Source: Streptosporangiales bacterium (GTDB lineage: Bacteria; Actinomycetota; Actinomycetes; Streptosporangiales; Streptosporangiaceae). Taken from it: a DNA stretch of 49,627 nt. This document shows positions 26,757 through 35,583 of this stretch, piece after piece (position 1 is the stretch's first letter; each line of letters starts with the position of its first letter). Location of the stretch: contig WHSL01000016.1 of assembly GCA_009380095.1 (NCBI GenBank), positions 1 through 49,627 on the forward strand, written 5' to 3'. Under the pieces are notes generated by a model. It did not search any database. It was not told the DNA's origin and saw nothing but the letters and a program-made list of their open reading frames with translations. The position numbers and the translations under genes were made by a program.

Positions 26757-27656
26757 ATGCTCACGATGCTGTCCGCGCCGAGCAACCTCGGCCTCCGCCC
26801 ACCGGCTCCCGGCAGCGTGCCCGGCTGCGCGAAGGCGCCGGAGGCACTGCGCGAGGCGGGGCTGTTCCGGCGGTTCGCCGGCCTCGGCGCGGTGGAGGCC
26901 GGCGTGGTGCTGCCGGGGCGCTATGCCGACGACGTCAGACCGGGCCGGCTGCGCAACCAGGAGGCGATCGTCGACCACGCCCGGCGGCTGGCGGGGCGGC
27001 TCGGCCGGCCGTACGACGACGGCGACGCCACGCTGGTGCTCGGTGGCGACTGCGGCATCCTGCTGGGGCCGGCGCTGATGCTGCGGGAGCGCGGCCGGTT
27101 CGGGCTCGTGCACCTGGACGGGCACACCGACTTCCGGCATCCGGGCAACTCGGACGCGTGCGCGAGCCTGGGTGGTGAGGCGCTCGCGGCCGTGGTCGGG
27201 CGGCACTGGCCGGCGGTCTCCGCCGTCGACGGGCCGGGGCCGTACTTCCGGCCGGAGGACGTCGTGCACGCGGGCTGCCGGGACGACGACGAGGAGATGA
27301 CCGAGGTGCGGGCGGTGCTCGCGGCGGTGATCCCGAGCTCGGAGATCCTCGGAGAGGGCGTCGCGGCGGCCGCGGAGCGGATCCTCGCCGTGGTGGCGCG
27401 TCCGGAGCTCGACGGCTACTGGATCCATCTCGACGTGGACATCCTCGATCCGGCGCACATGCCCGCGGTGGACAGCCCCGACCCGGGCGGCCTGGCGCCG
27501 GAGGACCTTTCCGGCCTGCTCCGCCGGCTGGCCCCGGGTGCGGCCGGCGCTCAGGTCACCATCTTCGATCCCGACCTCGACCCGCACGGCGAGGGCGCGG
27601 GCGTGCTCACGGACGTCCTCGTCGACGGCCTCGGCGACCTCGGCACCGCCACCTGA
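26757..27656 (+). CDS. Arginase/agmatinase family hydrolase
   Basis: A 299-residue ureohydrolase-fold protein. The dinuclear manganese site motifs are GGDCGIL (about 99-105), HLDGHTDF (about 119-126) and HLDVDILDP (about 223-231), corresponding to GGDHS, DAHxD and DxDxxDP. The first motif has Cys where arginase normally has a His ligand; Cys at this place is seen in some bacterial arginase-like proteins. The likely reaction is release of urea from arginine or another guanidino compound; the exact substrate is uncertain. Start ATG 26757. No arginine-catabolism neighbours. Confidence 0.87.
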   Translation: MLTMLSAPSNLGLRPPAPGSVPGCAKAPEALREAGLFRRFAGLGAVEAGVVLPGRYADDVRPGRLRNQEAIVDHARRLAGRLGRPYDDGDATLVLGGDCGILLGPALMLRERGRFGLVHLDGHTDFRHPGNSDACASLGGEALAAVVGRHWPAVSAVDGPGPYFRPEDVVHAGCRDDDEEMTEVRAVLAAVIPSSEILGEGVAAAAERILAVVARPELDGYWIHLDVDILDPAHMPAVDSPDPGGLAPEDLSGLLRRLAPGAAGAQVTIFDPDLDPHGEGAGVLTDVLVDGLGDLGTAT

Positions 27657-27680
27657 CCGCGCTCGGGCCGGCCGGGCCGG

Positions 27681-28697
27681 TCAATTCTCCGTGAGCGTGG
27701 TGACGAGGGTGTCGGAGACCTCGGCGATGAGGGTGCCGGGGGCGATGGGAGCGTCGGCGACGGCGCTGATCAGGGAGGGGAGGCCGGGCAGAACGTACCC
27801 GTCGTCCTTCAGCACGGCGTCGCCGAGCGCTCGCTCGCCGAGCCGTTCGCGCGAGCGTTCCCAGGCGTCCGCGACCTCGTCGGTGGAGGGCACGCCGAAG
27901 CCGTGCCCGACCGGCGCCGCGTGCCGCAGCCGGACCAGCGGGCTGTCGGTGAACGCCGCGGCGAGCCGGCACCGTTCCCGCAGCGCGTTCCGCTCCGCGC
28001 CGAGCCGGGTGATCACCGTGCACGGGTCGTGGCACTCGGCGGCGCACACGCCGAGCGCCCCCGCGATGTGACTGTGCCGCCGGTCCAGGTACTTGCGCCA
28101 GCGCGGCCCGTCCGACCGGCCGATCTCCAGCGACCGGGAGGCCGCCGCGCGCTGCGGCCCGTTGTGCGGGCAGGCCCTGTCGTTCGAACCGCCGTCGGCG
28201 GAGCCGAACAGGCTGCCGTGCCCGGCCACCGCGCCGTGCAGCCGCAGCGGGTCGCCGGCGTGCCCGAGCACCGGCTCCCAGGCCAGCAGCGGCAGATACT
28301 CGCTCATGATGTGCGCGGTCGCCACCAGCGCGGTGGTCTCCCGCCGCCGCCAGCGGATCTCCATCGCCTCCAGCAGCAGCACGTACGCCGGGCGCAGCGT
28401 CTCCAGGGCGCCGCGCGGCTCCTCCTTGGCGGTCTGCGGCATCCGCGCGGCCCGCGCCCGGGAGCGCAGCGCGCGCGGGACGGCCGTGGCGTCCGCCACC
28501 TCGTCGCCGCTGGACTCCTTGACGCCGAAGTCCTCGGCGTCAAGGTCGAGCAGCCGCTGCCCGAACGAGCACAGCAGCGAGACCTCGGCGAGCTCCCGCG
28601 TCCCGTCCGGGAGCGCCCCCGCCGCCGCCACCGCGGCGAGATCCCGGAAGGCGTACTGCCGGGCCAGCTGGATGAGTACCTCTCCCGCACTTCGCAC
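27681..28697 (-). CDS. Unrecognised protein with Cys/His motifs
   Basis: About 338 residues from GTG 28697 (the frame extends to 28730 but its first 11 codons look non-coding). Mostly helical and soluble. Early part: VLIQLARQYAFRDLAAVAAA; middle: RPAYVLLLEAMEIRWRRRE and EYLPLLAWEPVLGHAGDP. Then come two Cys/His groups: ACPHNGPQR (about 190) and GVCAAECHDPCTVITR (about 226-241). These could bind a metal. Codon bias and the ordered protein text support a real gene, but I do not recognise the family. It lies downstream of pepN on the same strand with a 63-base gap. Confidence 0.65.
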   Translation of the reverse strand: MRSAGEVLIQLARQYAFRDLAAVAAAGALPDGTRELAEVSLLCSFGQRLLDLDAEDFGVKESSGDEVADATAVPRALRSRARAARMPQTAKEEPRGALETLRPAYVLLLEAMEIRWRRRETTALVATAHIMSEYLPLLAWEPVLGHAGDPLRLHGAVAGHGSLFGSADGGSNDRACPHNGPQRAAASRSLEIGRSDGPRWRKYLDRRHSHIAGALGVCAAECHDPCTVITRLGAERNALRERCRLAAAFTDSPLVRLRHAAPVGHGFGVPSTDEVADAWERSRERLGERALGDAVLKDDGYVLPGLPSLISAVADAPIAPGTLIAEVSDTLVTTLTEN

Positions 28698-28760
28698 CCG
28701 ACGATTATGCAGGCCCCGCCACGGCCCCACCGGCCATCCGCCGGAGCCGGGAAACCGAGG

Positions 28761-31298
28761 TCAGGCCTTGGCGCGGTCGCACTCCTGGGCGGCGAGGGCC
28801 CGCCGGACCCCGTCCGCGCCTTCGCGGAGCAGCCGGCGCAGCGCCGCCGGCGGCTCCTCAGAGGCGATGTAGGCCTCCGTACGGTCGATCGTGTCCTGCT
28901 TGATCACCGCCGCCGGGTACGCCGCGACCGCGAAGGTCTGCGCCATGTCGCCGGTCCAGGTCCGCCAGATCCCGCCGACCGCGTCGAAGAACGGCTCCAC
29001 GTACGGCTCCAGCAGCTCGGGCTGGTCCCCCTGGAAGAACCCGCCGAGCGTGGACCGGTACGTGGCGTTGGCCAGGTCTCCGCCGACGATCCGCTCCCAC
29101 GCCGCGCGCTTGGCCTCCGGGGTGGGCAGCGCAGCCCGGCAGGCCGCCGCGTTCCGCTCGCCCGCCGCCGTGGCGTCGCGCTCCAGCTCGGCGTCGATCT
29201 CGGCCTCGGCCGCCGCGCCCCGGCTCGCCAGCCGGCGCAGCAGCCCCCAGCGCAGGTCGGTGTCCACGGTCAGCCCCTCGAGCCGCTCGGATCCGTCCAG
29301 CAGCCCGCGGACGAACGCCAGCTCGTCGGCGGAGCCCGCCACGCCGAGGAAGGCGTTGAGGTACGCGAGCTGCAGGTCGCTGCCGGGCACGGCGTCGTCG
29401 AGCAGCCCGCGCAGCACCCCGGCGAGCCGGGCCCGCCCGGTGTCCCGCCACTCCGGGTCGGCGTACAGCTGCACCGCGAGCGTGGCCTGCCGGAGCAGCG
29501 TCTGCGCCACCGTGATGTCGGTGACCGCGCGCACGCCGGAGGCGATCAGCTCGATGTAGTCCCGGGTGGCCATCTCCGCGTCGCGGCACATGTCCCAGGC
29601 GGCGCCCCAGGCCAGCGCGCGCGGCAGCGACTCGCGGATGTCCGCGATGCCGGAGATCACCGTGACCAGCGAGCGCTCGTCGAGACGGAGCTTGGCGTAC
29701 GTGAGGTCGTCGTCGTTGATCAGCACCAGGTCGGGACGGCGCTCACCGACGAGCTCCGGCACCCCGTTACGCGGCCCGGAGATGTCCAGCTCCACCCGCC
29801 TGCGCCGGACGATGCCCGCGTCGGTCCTGTCGTACAGGCCGATCGCGACGCGGTGCGTGCGCAGCGTCGGGTGGTCCTCGGGCGCCTCCTGCAGCATCGC
29901 GAAGGAGGTGAACAGGTCGCCGTCGCCGGTCTGGAACTCCGGCCGCAGCGTGTTCACACCCGCGGTCTGCAGCCACTCCTTGGACCACTCCGCGAGATCG
30001 CCACGCCCGGAGGTCTCCTCCAGGCAGGTGAGCAGGTCCTGCAGGGTGGTGTTGCCCCAGGCGTGCCGCTGGAAGTAGCGCCGCACGCCCTCCAGGAAGT
30101 TGTCCAGCCCCACGTACGCGACGAGCTGCTTGAGCACCGACGCGCCCTTGGCGTAGGTGATGCCGTCGAAGTTGACCTCCACCGCCTGGATGTCGACGAT
30201 GTCGGCGGCGATCGGGTGGGTCGAGGGGAGCTGGTCCTGGCGGTACGCCCAGGCCTTCTCCACGTTGGCGAACGTGGTCCACGCCCCGCGCCACCGGGTC
30301 GCCTCGGACTGGCAGAGCGTGCTCGCGTACGTGGCGAACGACTCGTTCAGCCACAGGTCGTCCCACCAGCGCATGGTGACGAGGTCGCCGAACCACATGT
30401 GCGCCATCTCGTGCAGGATCGTCTCGGCGCGGCGCTCGTACAGCGCGTCGGTGACCCGCGAGCGGAACACGTAGTCCTCGAGGAACGTCACGGCGCCCGC
30501 GTTCTCCATCGCGCCGGCGTTGAACTCCGGCACGAAGAGCTGGTCGTACTTGGTGAACGGGTACCGCAGCCCGAACACCCGGTGGTAGAAGTCGAACCCC
30601 TGCCGGGTGACCTCGATGATCTTGTCCGCGTCCAGGTGCTCGGCCAGCGAGGCGCGGCAGTAGACGCCGAGCGGGATGCCGTCGTGCTCGTCCCGGACCA
30701 CGTGGTACGGCCCAGCGATGAGCGCGGTGATGTAGGTGGAGATCCGCGGCGTCGGCGCGAAGTGCCAGCGGACCCGGTCGGCGCCCGCAGGCTCCCGTAC
30801 GACGTCCGGGATCGCGTTGGAGACGACCTCGAAACCCTCCGGCGCGAACACCGTCAGCTCGAAGGAGGCTTTGAGATCAGGCTGGTCAAAACCGGCGTAC
30901 ATGCGCTGCGCGTCGGCGGTCTCGAACTGCGAGTGGAGGTAGACCCCGCCGTCCACCGGGTCGACGAAGCGGTGCAGCCCCTCGCCGGTGCGCATGTACG
31001 CCGCGTCGGCCACCACGCGCAGCTCGTTGCGCTCGGCCAGCCCGGTCAGCAGCACGCGCTCGCCGGTGAACGCCTCGGCGACGTCCAGGGACCGCCCGTT
31101 CAGCGTGATCTCGCGGACCGCCGGGGCGGCCAGGTCGATGAAGGTGTCCGCGCCGGGCTCGGCGGCCCGGAACCGTACGGTCGTGGTGGACGTGAACGTC
31201 TCGTCCCCCACCGTGAGGTCCAGCTCGACCTCGTACGACTCCACGTCGAGCAGCCGGGCGCGTTCCCGTGCCTCATCGCGCGTCAGATTGCCTGCCAC
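28761..31298 (-). CDS. pepN: Aminopeptidase N (M1 family)
   Basis: An 845-residue zinc aminopeptidase that removes N-terminal residues from peptides in the cytosol. The exopeptidase motif GAMENAGAV (about 261) and the zinc motif [10 protein letters not shown] with downstream NESFATY (about 295-325) are intact. The C-terminal helical ERAP1-like domain is present to the end. Length fits actinobacterial PepN. The start GTG 31298 has gggagctg upstream; the longer frame to 31352 lacks support. Divergent from the Rv2466c-like gene. Confidence 0.95.
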   Translation of the reverse strand: MAGNLTRDEARERARLLDVESYEVELDLTVGDETFTSTTTVRFRAAEPGADTFIDLAAPAVREITLNGRSLDVAEAFTGERVLLTGLAERNELRVVADAAYMRTGEGLHRFVDPVDGGVYLHSQFETADAQRMYAGFDQPDLKASFELTVFAPEGFEVVSNAIPDVVREPAGADRVRWHFAPTPRISTYITALIAGPYHVVRDEHDGIPLGVYCRASLAEHLDADKIIEVTRQGFDFYHRVFGLRYPFTKYDQLFVPEFNAGAMENAGAVTFLEDYVFRSRVTDALYERRAETILHEMAHMWFGDLVTMRWWDDLWLNESFATYASTLCQSEATRWRGAWTTFANVEKAWAYRQDQLPSTHPIAADIVDIQAVEVNFDGITYAKGASVLKQLVAYVGLDNFLEGVRRYFQRHAWGNTTLQDLLTCLEETSGRGDLAEWSKEWLQTAGVNTLRPEFQTGDGDLFTSFAMLQEAPEDHPTLRTHRVAIGLYDRTDAGIVRRRRVELDISGPRNGVPELVGERRPDLVLINDDDLTYAKLRLDERSLVTVISGIADIRESLPRALAWGAAWDMCRDAEMATRDYIELIASGVRAVTDITVAQTLLRQATLAVQLYADPEWRDTGRARLAGVLRGLLDDAVPGSDLQLAYLNAFLGVAGSADELAFVRGLLDGSERLEGLTVDTDLRWGLLRRLASRGAAAEAEIDAELERDATAAGERNAAACRAALPTPEAKRAAWERIVGGDLANATYRSTLGGFFQGDQPELLEPYVEPFFDAVGGIWRTWTGDMAQTFAVAAYPAAVIKQDTIDRTEAYIASEEPPAALRRLLREGADGVRRALAAQECDRAKA

Positions 31299-31362
31299 GT
31301 CCAGCTCCCACCCTGAAGAGATTGTCCGGCCCCGTCCTCGGCATCCTGCCATGCGGCGACGG

Positions 31363-31389
31363 GGAATGCCTTACGACGGGCTGCCGGTT
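31363..31389 (+). promoter_or_regulatory. SigR/SigH-type promoter of the Rv2466c-like gene
   Basis: GGAAT (31363-31367) followed after 19 bases by GTT (31387-31389) fits the disulfide-stress sigma factor consensus GGAAT-N18/19-GTT of Streptomyces SigR and mycobacterial SigH. It points towards the gene starting at 31436, with a leader of about 40 bases. M. tuberculosis Rv2466c belongs to the SigH regulon, which makes the match meaningful. Confidence 0.6.
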
Positions 31390-31435
31390 GCAGTCGTTGG
31401 ACAATCGGTTCACCCGCCGCGTCGAGGAGGATCCT

Positions 31436-32047
31436 GTGACGGAACGTGCCACGGTCGACTTCTGGTTCGACCCCGTCTGCCCATGGGCGTGGATGACGTC
31501 CCGCTGGATGCTGGAGGTCGAGAAGCTGCGGCCGGTCCAGGTCCGCTGGCATGTCATGAGCCTTGCCGTGCTCAACGAGGACAAGGAGGACCTCTCCGAG
31601 CGGTATCGGGAGCTGCTCGGCAAGGCCTGGGCGCCCGTCCGGGTGGCCATCGCCGCCGAGCAGAAGTACGGCAGCGAGGTGCTCGGCCCGCTCTACACCG
31701 CGCTCGGCACGCGCATCCACAACGAGAAGCGGGGCCGGGAGCGGGACGTCATCGTCGACGCGCTGGCCGAGGTGGGCCTGCCCGCGGAGCTGATCGAGGC
31801 GGCCGACTCCACCGCGTACGACGAGGCGCTGCGGGCCTCGCACAAGGACGGCATGGACCGGGTGGGCTACGAGGTCGGGACCCCGGTGATCTCGGTGGAC
31901 GGCACCTCCTTCTTCGGCCCGGTCGTCTCGCCCATCCCGCGCGGTGAGGCCGCGGCCAAGCTGTGGGACGGTGTGCTCCTGGTGGCGCACACCGAGGGAT
32001 TCTTCGAGCTGAAGCGGAGCCGTACGAACCCGCCGATCTTCGACTAG
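31436..32047 (+). CDS. Rv2466c-like DsbA-fold oxidoreductase (mycothiol-dependent nitroreductase family)
   Basis: A 203-residue thioredoxin-fold protein with the DsbA helical insert. It follows M. tuberculosis Rv2466c along its length: [63 protein letters not shown] and the C-terminal [12 protein letters not shown]. Rv2466c uses mycothiol and a CPWC active site; here residues 15-18 are CPWA, so only one thiol remains. It is still able to form a mixed disulfide with mycothiol in principle. Start GTG 31436 has an excellent gaggagg. A SigR-type promoter precedes it and a 54-residue acidic protein gene follows. Confidence 0.88.
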   Translation: MTERATVDFWFDPVCPWAWMTSRWMLEVEKLRPVQVRWHVMSLAVLNEDKEDLSERYRELLGKAWAPVRVAIAAEQKYGSEVLGPLYTALGTRIHNEKRGRERDVIVDALAEVGLPAELIEAADSTAYDEALRASHKDGMDRVGYEVGTPVISVDGTSFFGPVVSPIPRGEAAAKLWDGVLLVAHTEGFFELKRSRTNPPIFD

Positions 32048-32075
32048 CGACCTTCCATCGGGACGGGGGAGTCTC

Positions 32076-32240
32076 ATGGCCGGACCGGACGACGAGCGTG
32101 AGATCGAGCCGGGCGACGAGGACTTTGTGGTGTTGCCCGACCGTACGAGCGACGAGTTCGACGTGGGCTGGAGCGAGTGGCGCGGCTCGGACGACGACGA
32201 ACGGCTGACCGCCGACCGCCCGCCGCACTGGGACGCCTGA
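32076..32240 (+). CDS. 54-residue acidic protein
   Basis: A short gene from ATG 32076 with gggga 6 bases upstream, 28 bases after the oxidoreductase gene. The product starts MAGPDDEREIEPGDEDFVVL and ends RLTADRPPHWDA; about a third of its residues are Asp or Glu, with three Trp (WSEW and PPHW). Third-position GC and the site support translation. A perfect hairpin follows its stop immediately, so it is the last gene of the unit. Function unknown; it may be a stress-regulated small protein by association. Confidence 0.72.
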   Translation: MAGPDDEREIEPGDEDFVVLPDRTSDEFDVGWSEWRGSDDDERLTADRPPHWDA

Positions 32241-32268
32241 GCGCGGAGAGCTTGAACGCTCTCCGCGC
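32241..32268 (+). terminator. Perfect hairpin terminator
   Basis: GCGCGGAGAGC (32241-32251) pairs with GCTCTCCGCGC (32258-32268) around TTGAAC. It begins at the base after the stop of the 54-residue gene and ends 76 bases before rpiB. Confidence 0.88.
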
Positions 32269-32344
32269 CCAGGCCCGGTGAGACCACTCACAAACGGCGC
32301 GTGAGCCTCGTGGACGACCGGTCTGACCTGCCAGACTGGCAATC

Positions 32345-32815
32345 ATGCGGGTGTACCTCGGGAGTGACCACGCCGGGTTCGAGCTGAAGCGGCACCTGAT
32401 CGACTGGCTGCGGGCCCAGGGGCACGAGGCGGTCGACGTGGGGGCGCCGAGCTACGACGCGGCGGACGACTACCCGCCGTTCGTGATCAGGGCGGCGCAC
32501 CGCGTCGCCGACGACCCGGGCAGCTTCGGCATCGTGCTCGGCGGCTCCGGCAACGGCGAGTCCATGGCGGCCAACAAGGTCCCCGGGGTGCGCGCGGCGC
32601 TGGTCTGGAACGACGAGATCGCCACGCTGGCGCGGGAGCACAACGACGCCAACGTGATCAGTATCGGCGCGCGGATGCACACCCACGACCAGGCCACCGG
32701 ATTCGTCGCGCTCTTCCTGTGCACCCCGTTCTCCGGCGACGACCGCCACTCCCGCCGCATCACCCAGATGCACGACTACGAGACCACCGGCGCCCCGCCA
32801 CCCCTCCCGGCCTGA
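32345..32815 (+). CDS. rpiB: Ribose-5-phosphate isomerase B
   Basis: A 156-residue RpiB/LacAB enzyme that interconverts ribose 5-phosphate and ribulose 5-phosphate in the pentose phosphate pathway. Key text: [38 protein letters not shown] with Glu in place of the E. coli catalytic Cys as in mycobacterial RpiB, and [12 protein letters not shown]. Length and motifs are typical of actinobacterial RpiB. The start ATG 32345 is the first Met and matches the family start. Confidence 0.95.
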   Translation: MRVYLGSDHAGFELKRHLIDWLRAQGHEAVDVGAPSYDAADDYPPFVIRAAHRVADDPGSFGIVLGGSGNGESMAANKVPGVRAALVWNDEIATLAREHNDANVISIGARMHTHDQATGFVALFLCTPFSGDDRHSRRITQMHDYETTGAPPPLPA

Positions 32816-32821
32816 TCTTGG

Positions 32822-33022
32822 CTACCTGCGGCGGCGTCGGCGGCGGCGGGGCGTGGCCTCGGGGGGTAGGCGGGGTGGGGGGACGCGGCGTTCCTGGCGG
32901 GCCTTCTCCTTGGACTCACGGGCCTCTTTGCGGGCGGCCTGGTAGTCCTCCGGGCGGGGGCGGGAGACGTCGCGCGCCCGCATCGCCGTACCGAACGTGA
33001 TGCGCATTCCGGGTCGGCTCAT
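32822..33022 (-). CDS. 66-residue Arg-rich basic protein
   Basis: ATG 33022 is preceded by ggaggtgctc, a good ribosome binding site, and ends 7 bases from the rpiB stop. The product starts MSRPGMRITFGTAMRARDVS, has a highly charged middle (YQAARKEARESKEKARQERR) and ends with eight arginines. It is strongly basic and probably disordered or nucleic-acid binding. I do not recognise the family. The good start site and defined N-terminal text support a real gene; 62 bases separate it from the upstream Eis-like gene. Confidence 0.6.
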   Translation of the reverse strand: MSRPGMRITFGTAMRARDVSRPRPEDYQAARKEARESKEKARQERRVPPPRLPPEATPRRRRRRRR

Positions 33023-33084
33023 GAGCACCTCCGTGCCTCGACCGTAAGCGCCCGGCCCACCCCGGCGGAAGACTCCGGGTCGGC

Positions 33085-34335
33085 TCAGAAGATCGTCGGG
33101 CAGCAGGGCTCCGGGCTCCACCGCAGGCCGGCGGAGAGCGGGGCCAGTGTGCCCGGCCGCAGCTCGGTGACCCGCCCGGTGGGCCCGTACGACATCAGCG
33201 TGGTGCCGCCGAGGTAGGCCGCGCCCAGCGCGCCCGCGTCGGCCCGGACGTCGGCGGGCGCGGAGGTGGGGGAGCACTCGGCGCCGGCGGCCCCGCCGCG
33301 GAGCCGGTAGCGCCCGGCGTTCCACGGGCAGACCGGGTCGTCCACCTCGATCACCGCGTCCACCGGTACCGCGTACCGCCGGGCGGCGAACGCGGCGGGC
33401 ACGTCGACGAGCCGGACCCAGAGGTTGTCGGAGCTCGTGGCGCGCAGCCGGCGCGGGTCGGTGACCAGGTGCAGCAGCGGGTCGTCCGGCGGGCGGTGGC
33501 CGATGGTCACCGTGCTCACCAGGTCCCAGCTCAGCACCTGCTCCCAGACCGCCACGTAGGCGGCCGTGTCGAGGGCGGCCATGTCGCGGACGCGCAGCCG
33601 CCCGTCCGGCAGGTTCTCCACGGTCCAGGTGCCGTGCACGGAGACGAGCGCGTAGCCGCGCGGGCCGGATTCGTCCTCCACGATGACGCAGCGCAGCGGC
33701 GCCGCGCCCTCCCGCCGGTACGGCGGGTCGTAGAGCAGGGCGAGCTCCCAGAGCGCCTCCCCGCGGGCGAACCGCCCGGGCCGCTCCGCCAGCGTCGCGT
33801 CGAACACCTTCGCCACCTCGGGCCGGGCCGTGGCCGGATCGGCGATCCGCACCCGGAGCGCCGGGTCGCGCGGCGCATCGTCGCGCACCCGCACCTCGCC
33901 GCGGACCGCGGTGAAGTCGAGCTGGCGCGCGGCGGGACCGTACCCGAAGCGGCCGTAGATGACCGCCTCCGAGGCCCACAGCGCCGCGACGGTCTCGCCG
34001 CCCGCGCGCAGCTCCTCGAGCTGCGTGCGCATCAGCGCGGAGAGCACGCCGCGCCGGCGGTGCGAGGGCAGCACCGAGACGTCGGACACACCCGCCACCG
34101 GCAGCGATGCGCCCGGCACGGTCATCCGCAGCGGCAGCGTGGTGGTGGTGCCGATCATCAGCGGGCCGTCGAACGCGGCGAGGCTGCGGTCCACCTCCAG
34201 CAGCCGGGTGGCCCGCTCGACCTCCGGCTCGACCGGCCAGGCGGAGTTGAAGCCGATGTGGTTGACCTCGTGGAACGCCGGGACCTCGGGGGGCTGGATG
34301 GTCCGGATCGGGTACGGCCCGCTGGAGCTGCTCAT
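33085..34335 (-). CDS. Eis-like GNAT acetyltransferase
   Basis: A 416-residue protein with two GNAT domains and a C-terminal sterol-carrier-like domain, the architecture of Eis. The acyl-CoA loop is in SDVSVLPSHRRRGVLSALM (about 88-106), and YGRFGYGPA (about 126-134) holds the Tyr used as general acid in Eis. The protein ends TIF; the free carboxylate of a terminal Phe is the general base in Eis. Eis acetylates amines such as aminoglycosides and lysine side chains; the natural substrate here is unknown. Start ATG 34335 was chosen where family homology begins. Confidence 0.88.
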   Translation of the reverse strand: MSSSSGPYPIRTIQPPEVPAFHEVNHIGFNSAWPVEPEVERATRLLEVDRSLAAFDGPLMIGTTTTLPLRMTVPGASLPVAGVSDVSVLPSHRRRGVLSALMRTQLEELRAGGETVAALWASEAVIYGRFGYGPAARQLDFTAVRGEVRVRDDAPRDPALRVRIADPATARPEVAKVFDATLAERPGRFARGEALWELALLYDPPYRREGAAPLRCVIVEDESGPRGYALVSVHGTWTVENLPDGRLRVRDMAALDTAAYVAVWEQVLSWDLVSTVTIGHRPPDDPLLHLVTDPRRLRATSSDNLWVRLVDVPAAFAARRYAVPVDAVIEVDDPVCPWNAGRYRLRGGAAGAECSPTSAPADVRADAGALGAAYLGGTTLMSYGPTGRVTELRPGTLAPLSAGLRWSPEPCCPTIF

Positions 34336-34450
34336 GTGACGTTCGTAGCAGGCGGCGCCGACAATCCGCACCGGAATATCCGCCTCATGGCGATCGCGTC
34401 GTGTGGCGGCACGTGCCCGGCCAGGGCCCGACCGCTACAGTTCCGGCATC

Positions 34451-35551
34451 ATGAAGTTCCGTCCGGTGCGCGCCACCCCCGTTCGCGTGCGCGCCGCACT
34501 GCGCCACAACTGGGCGACCTTCCGGCGACGTTTCCTGTTCAAGTACCGGGTCGTCCTGATCACGCTGGTCACCCTCGCGGTGGCCATCGGCGTTGGCGGA
34601 CTCTACTCGCCGGCCTGGTTCCCGCCGAGCGCGGTGATCGTCACCATGCTGGCCGGCGGGCTGCTGCTGAAGCGGCGCAGCCTCGCGTTCCTGTACGGCG
34701 TGGTGACCGTGGTGCTGGTGGTCGACGCCATCGCGCTCGGCCTGCCGCAGGTGGGGCCGGGGCTCGCGGTCACCATCGCGGTCACCGCCACGGTGGCGTA
34801 CATGCTGGCGGGGGTGCGCGAACGGATCGGGGTGCAGGGCCTGCGCGGCGAGCAGATGCTGCTCGAGCTGCGGGACCGGCTGCGCGCCCAGGGCACGATG
34901 CCCAAGCTGCCGCGCGGCTGGCGTTCCAAGTCCGTGCTGGAGCAGGCGGGCGGCTCCTCCTTCGGCGGCGACTTCCTGGTCTCCTCGCTGCACGATGACA
35001 AGCTCGAGGTCGCGCTGGTGGACGTGTCCGGCAAGGGCGTGGACGCGGGCACCCGCGCGCTGCTGCTGTCCGGCGCGTTCGGCGGGCTGCTCGCCTCGGT
35101 GCCGGCGGGCGACTTCCTCGCCACCTGCAACGAGTACCTGCTGCGCACCTCCGTCGGCGAGGGCTTCGTGACCGCGGTGCACCTCAGCCTGGACCTGTCC
35201 ACCGGGGAGTACGTGGTGGAGTCCGCCGGGCACCCGCCGGCGGTGCAGTTCGACGCGGGCAGCGGGAGCTGGCAGATCACCGAGGCCAAGGGCATGGTGC
35301 TCGGGGTCGTACCGGAGCTGAAGTGCGCGCCGGTGCACGGCCAGCTGCGCACCGGGGACGCGCTGATGCTCTACACCGACGGCCTGATCGAGGCCCCGGG
35401 CCGGGACATCGACGCCGGCATCGACCGGCTGCTCGGCGAGGCGGACCGGCTCATCACGGAGGGCTTCTCCGAGGGCGCGCGGGACTTCGTCCGGACCCTC
35501 GGCAAGGGCAAGGAGGACGACTGCGCCATGGTCGTCATCTGGCGCACCTGA
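34451..35551 (+). CDS. Membrane PP2C/SpoIIE-type serine phosphatase
   Basis: A 366-residue protein. Residues about 33-120 contain four hydrophobic segments; a PP2C-like SpoIIE domain covers about 155-366. Metal-binding and core motifs are GGSSFGGDFLVSSL, VALVDVSGKGVDAG, ESAGHPPAVQF, DALMLYTDGLIEAPG and EDDCAMVVI. Such RsbU-like phosphatases dephosphorylate anti-sigma antagonist proteins and thereby release stress sigma factors; no partner is encoded nearby. The ATG follows ttccggcatc, with a weak ribosome binding site. The flavodoxin-like gene follows after 32 bases. Confidence 0.9.
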   Translation: MKFRPVRATPVRVRAALRHNWATFRRRFLFKYRVVLITLVTLAVAIGVGGLYSPAWFPPSAVIVTMLAGGLLLKRRSLAFLYGVVTVVLVVDAIALGLPQVGPGLAVTIAVTATVAYMLAGVRERIGVQGLRGEQMLLELRDRLRAQGTMPKLPRGWRSKSVLEQAGGSSFGGDFLVSSLHDDKLEVALVDVSGKGVDAGTRALLLSGAFGGLLASVPAGDFLATCNEYLLRTSVGEGFVTAVHLSLDLSTGEYVVESAGHPPAVQFDAGSGSWQITEAKGMVLGVVPELKCAPVHGQLRTGDALMLYTDGLIEAPGRDIDAGIDRLLGEADRLITEGFSEGARDFVRTLGKGKEDDCAMVVIWRT

Positions 35552-35583
35552 CCGGCTCCGTACCGCCGCCTAGGCTGTGGATC

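Noticed and set aside
27903-31316. Plus-strand frame of more than 1100 codons
   Set aside because: Antisense to pepN and its downstream gene; text is Arg/Val/Gly-rich without domains.
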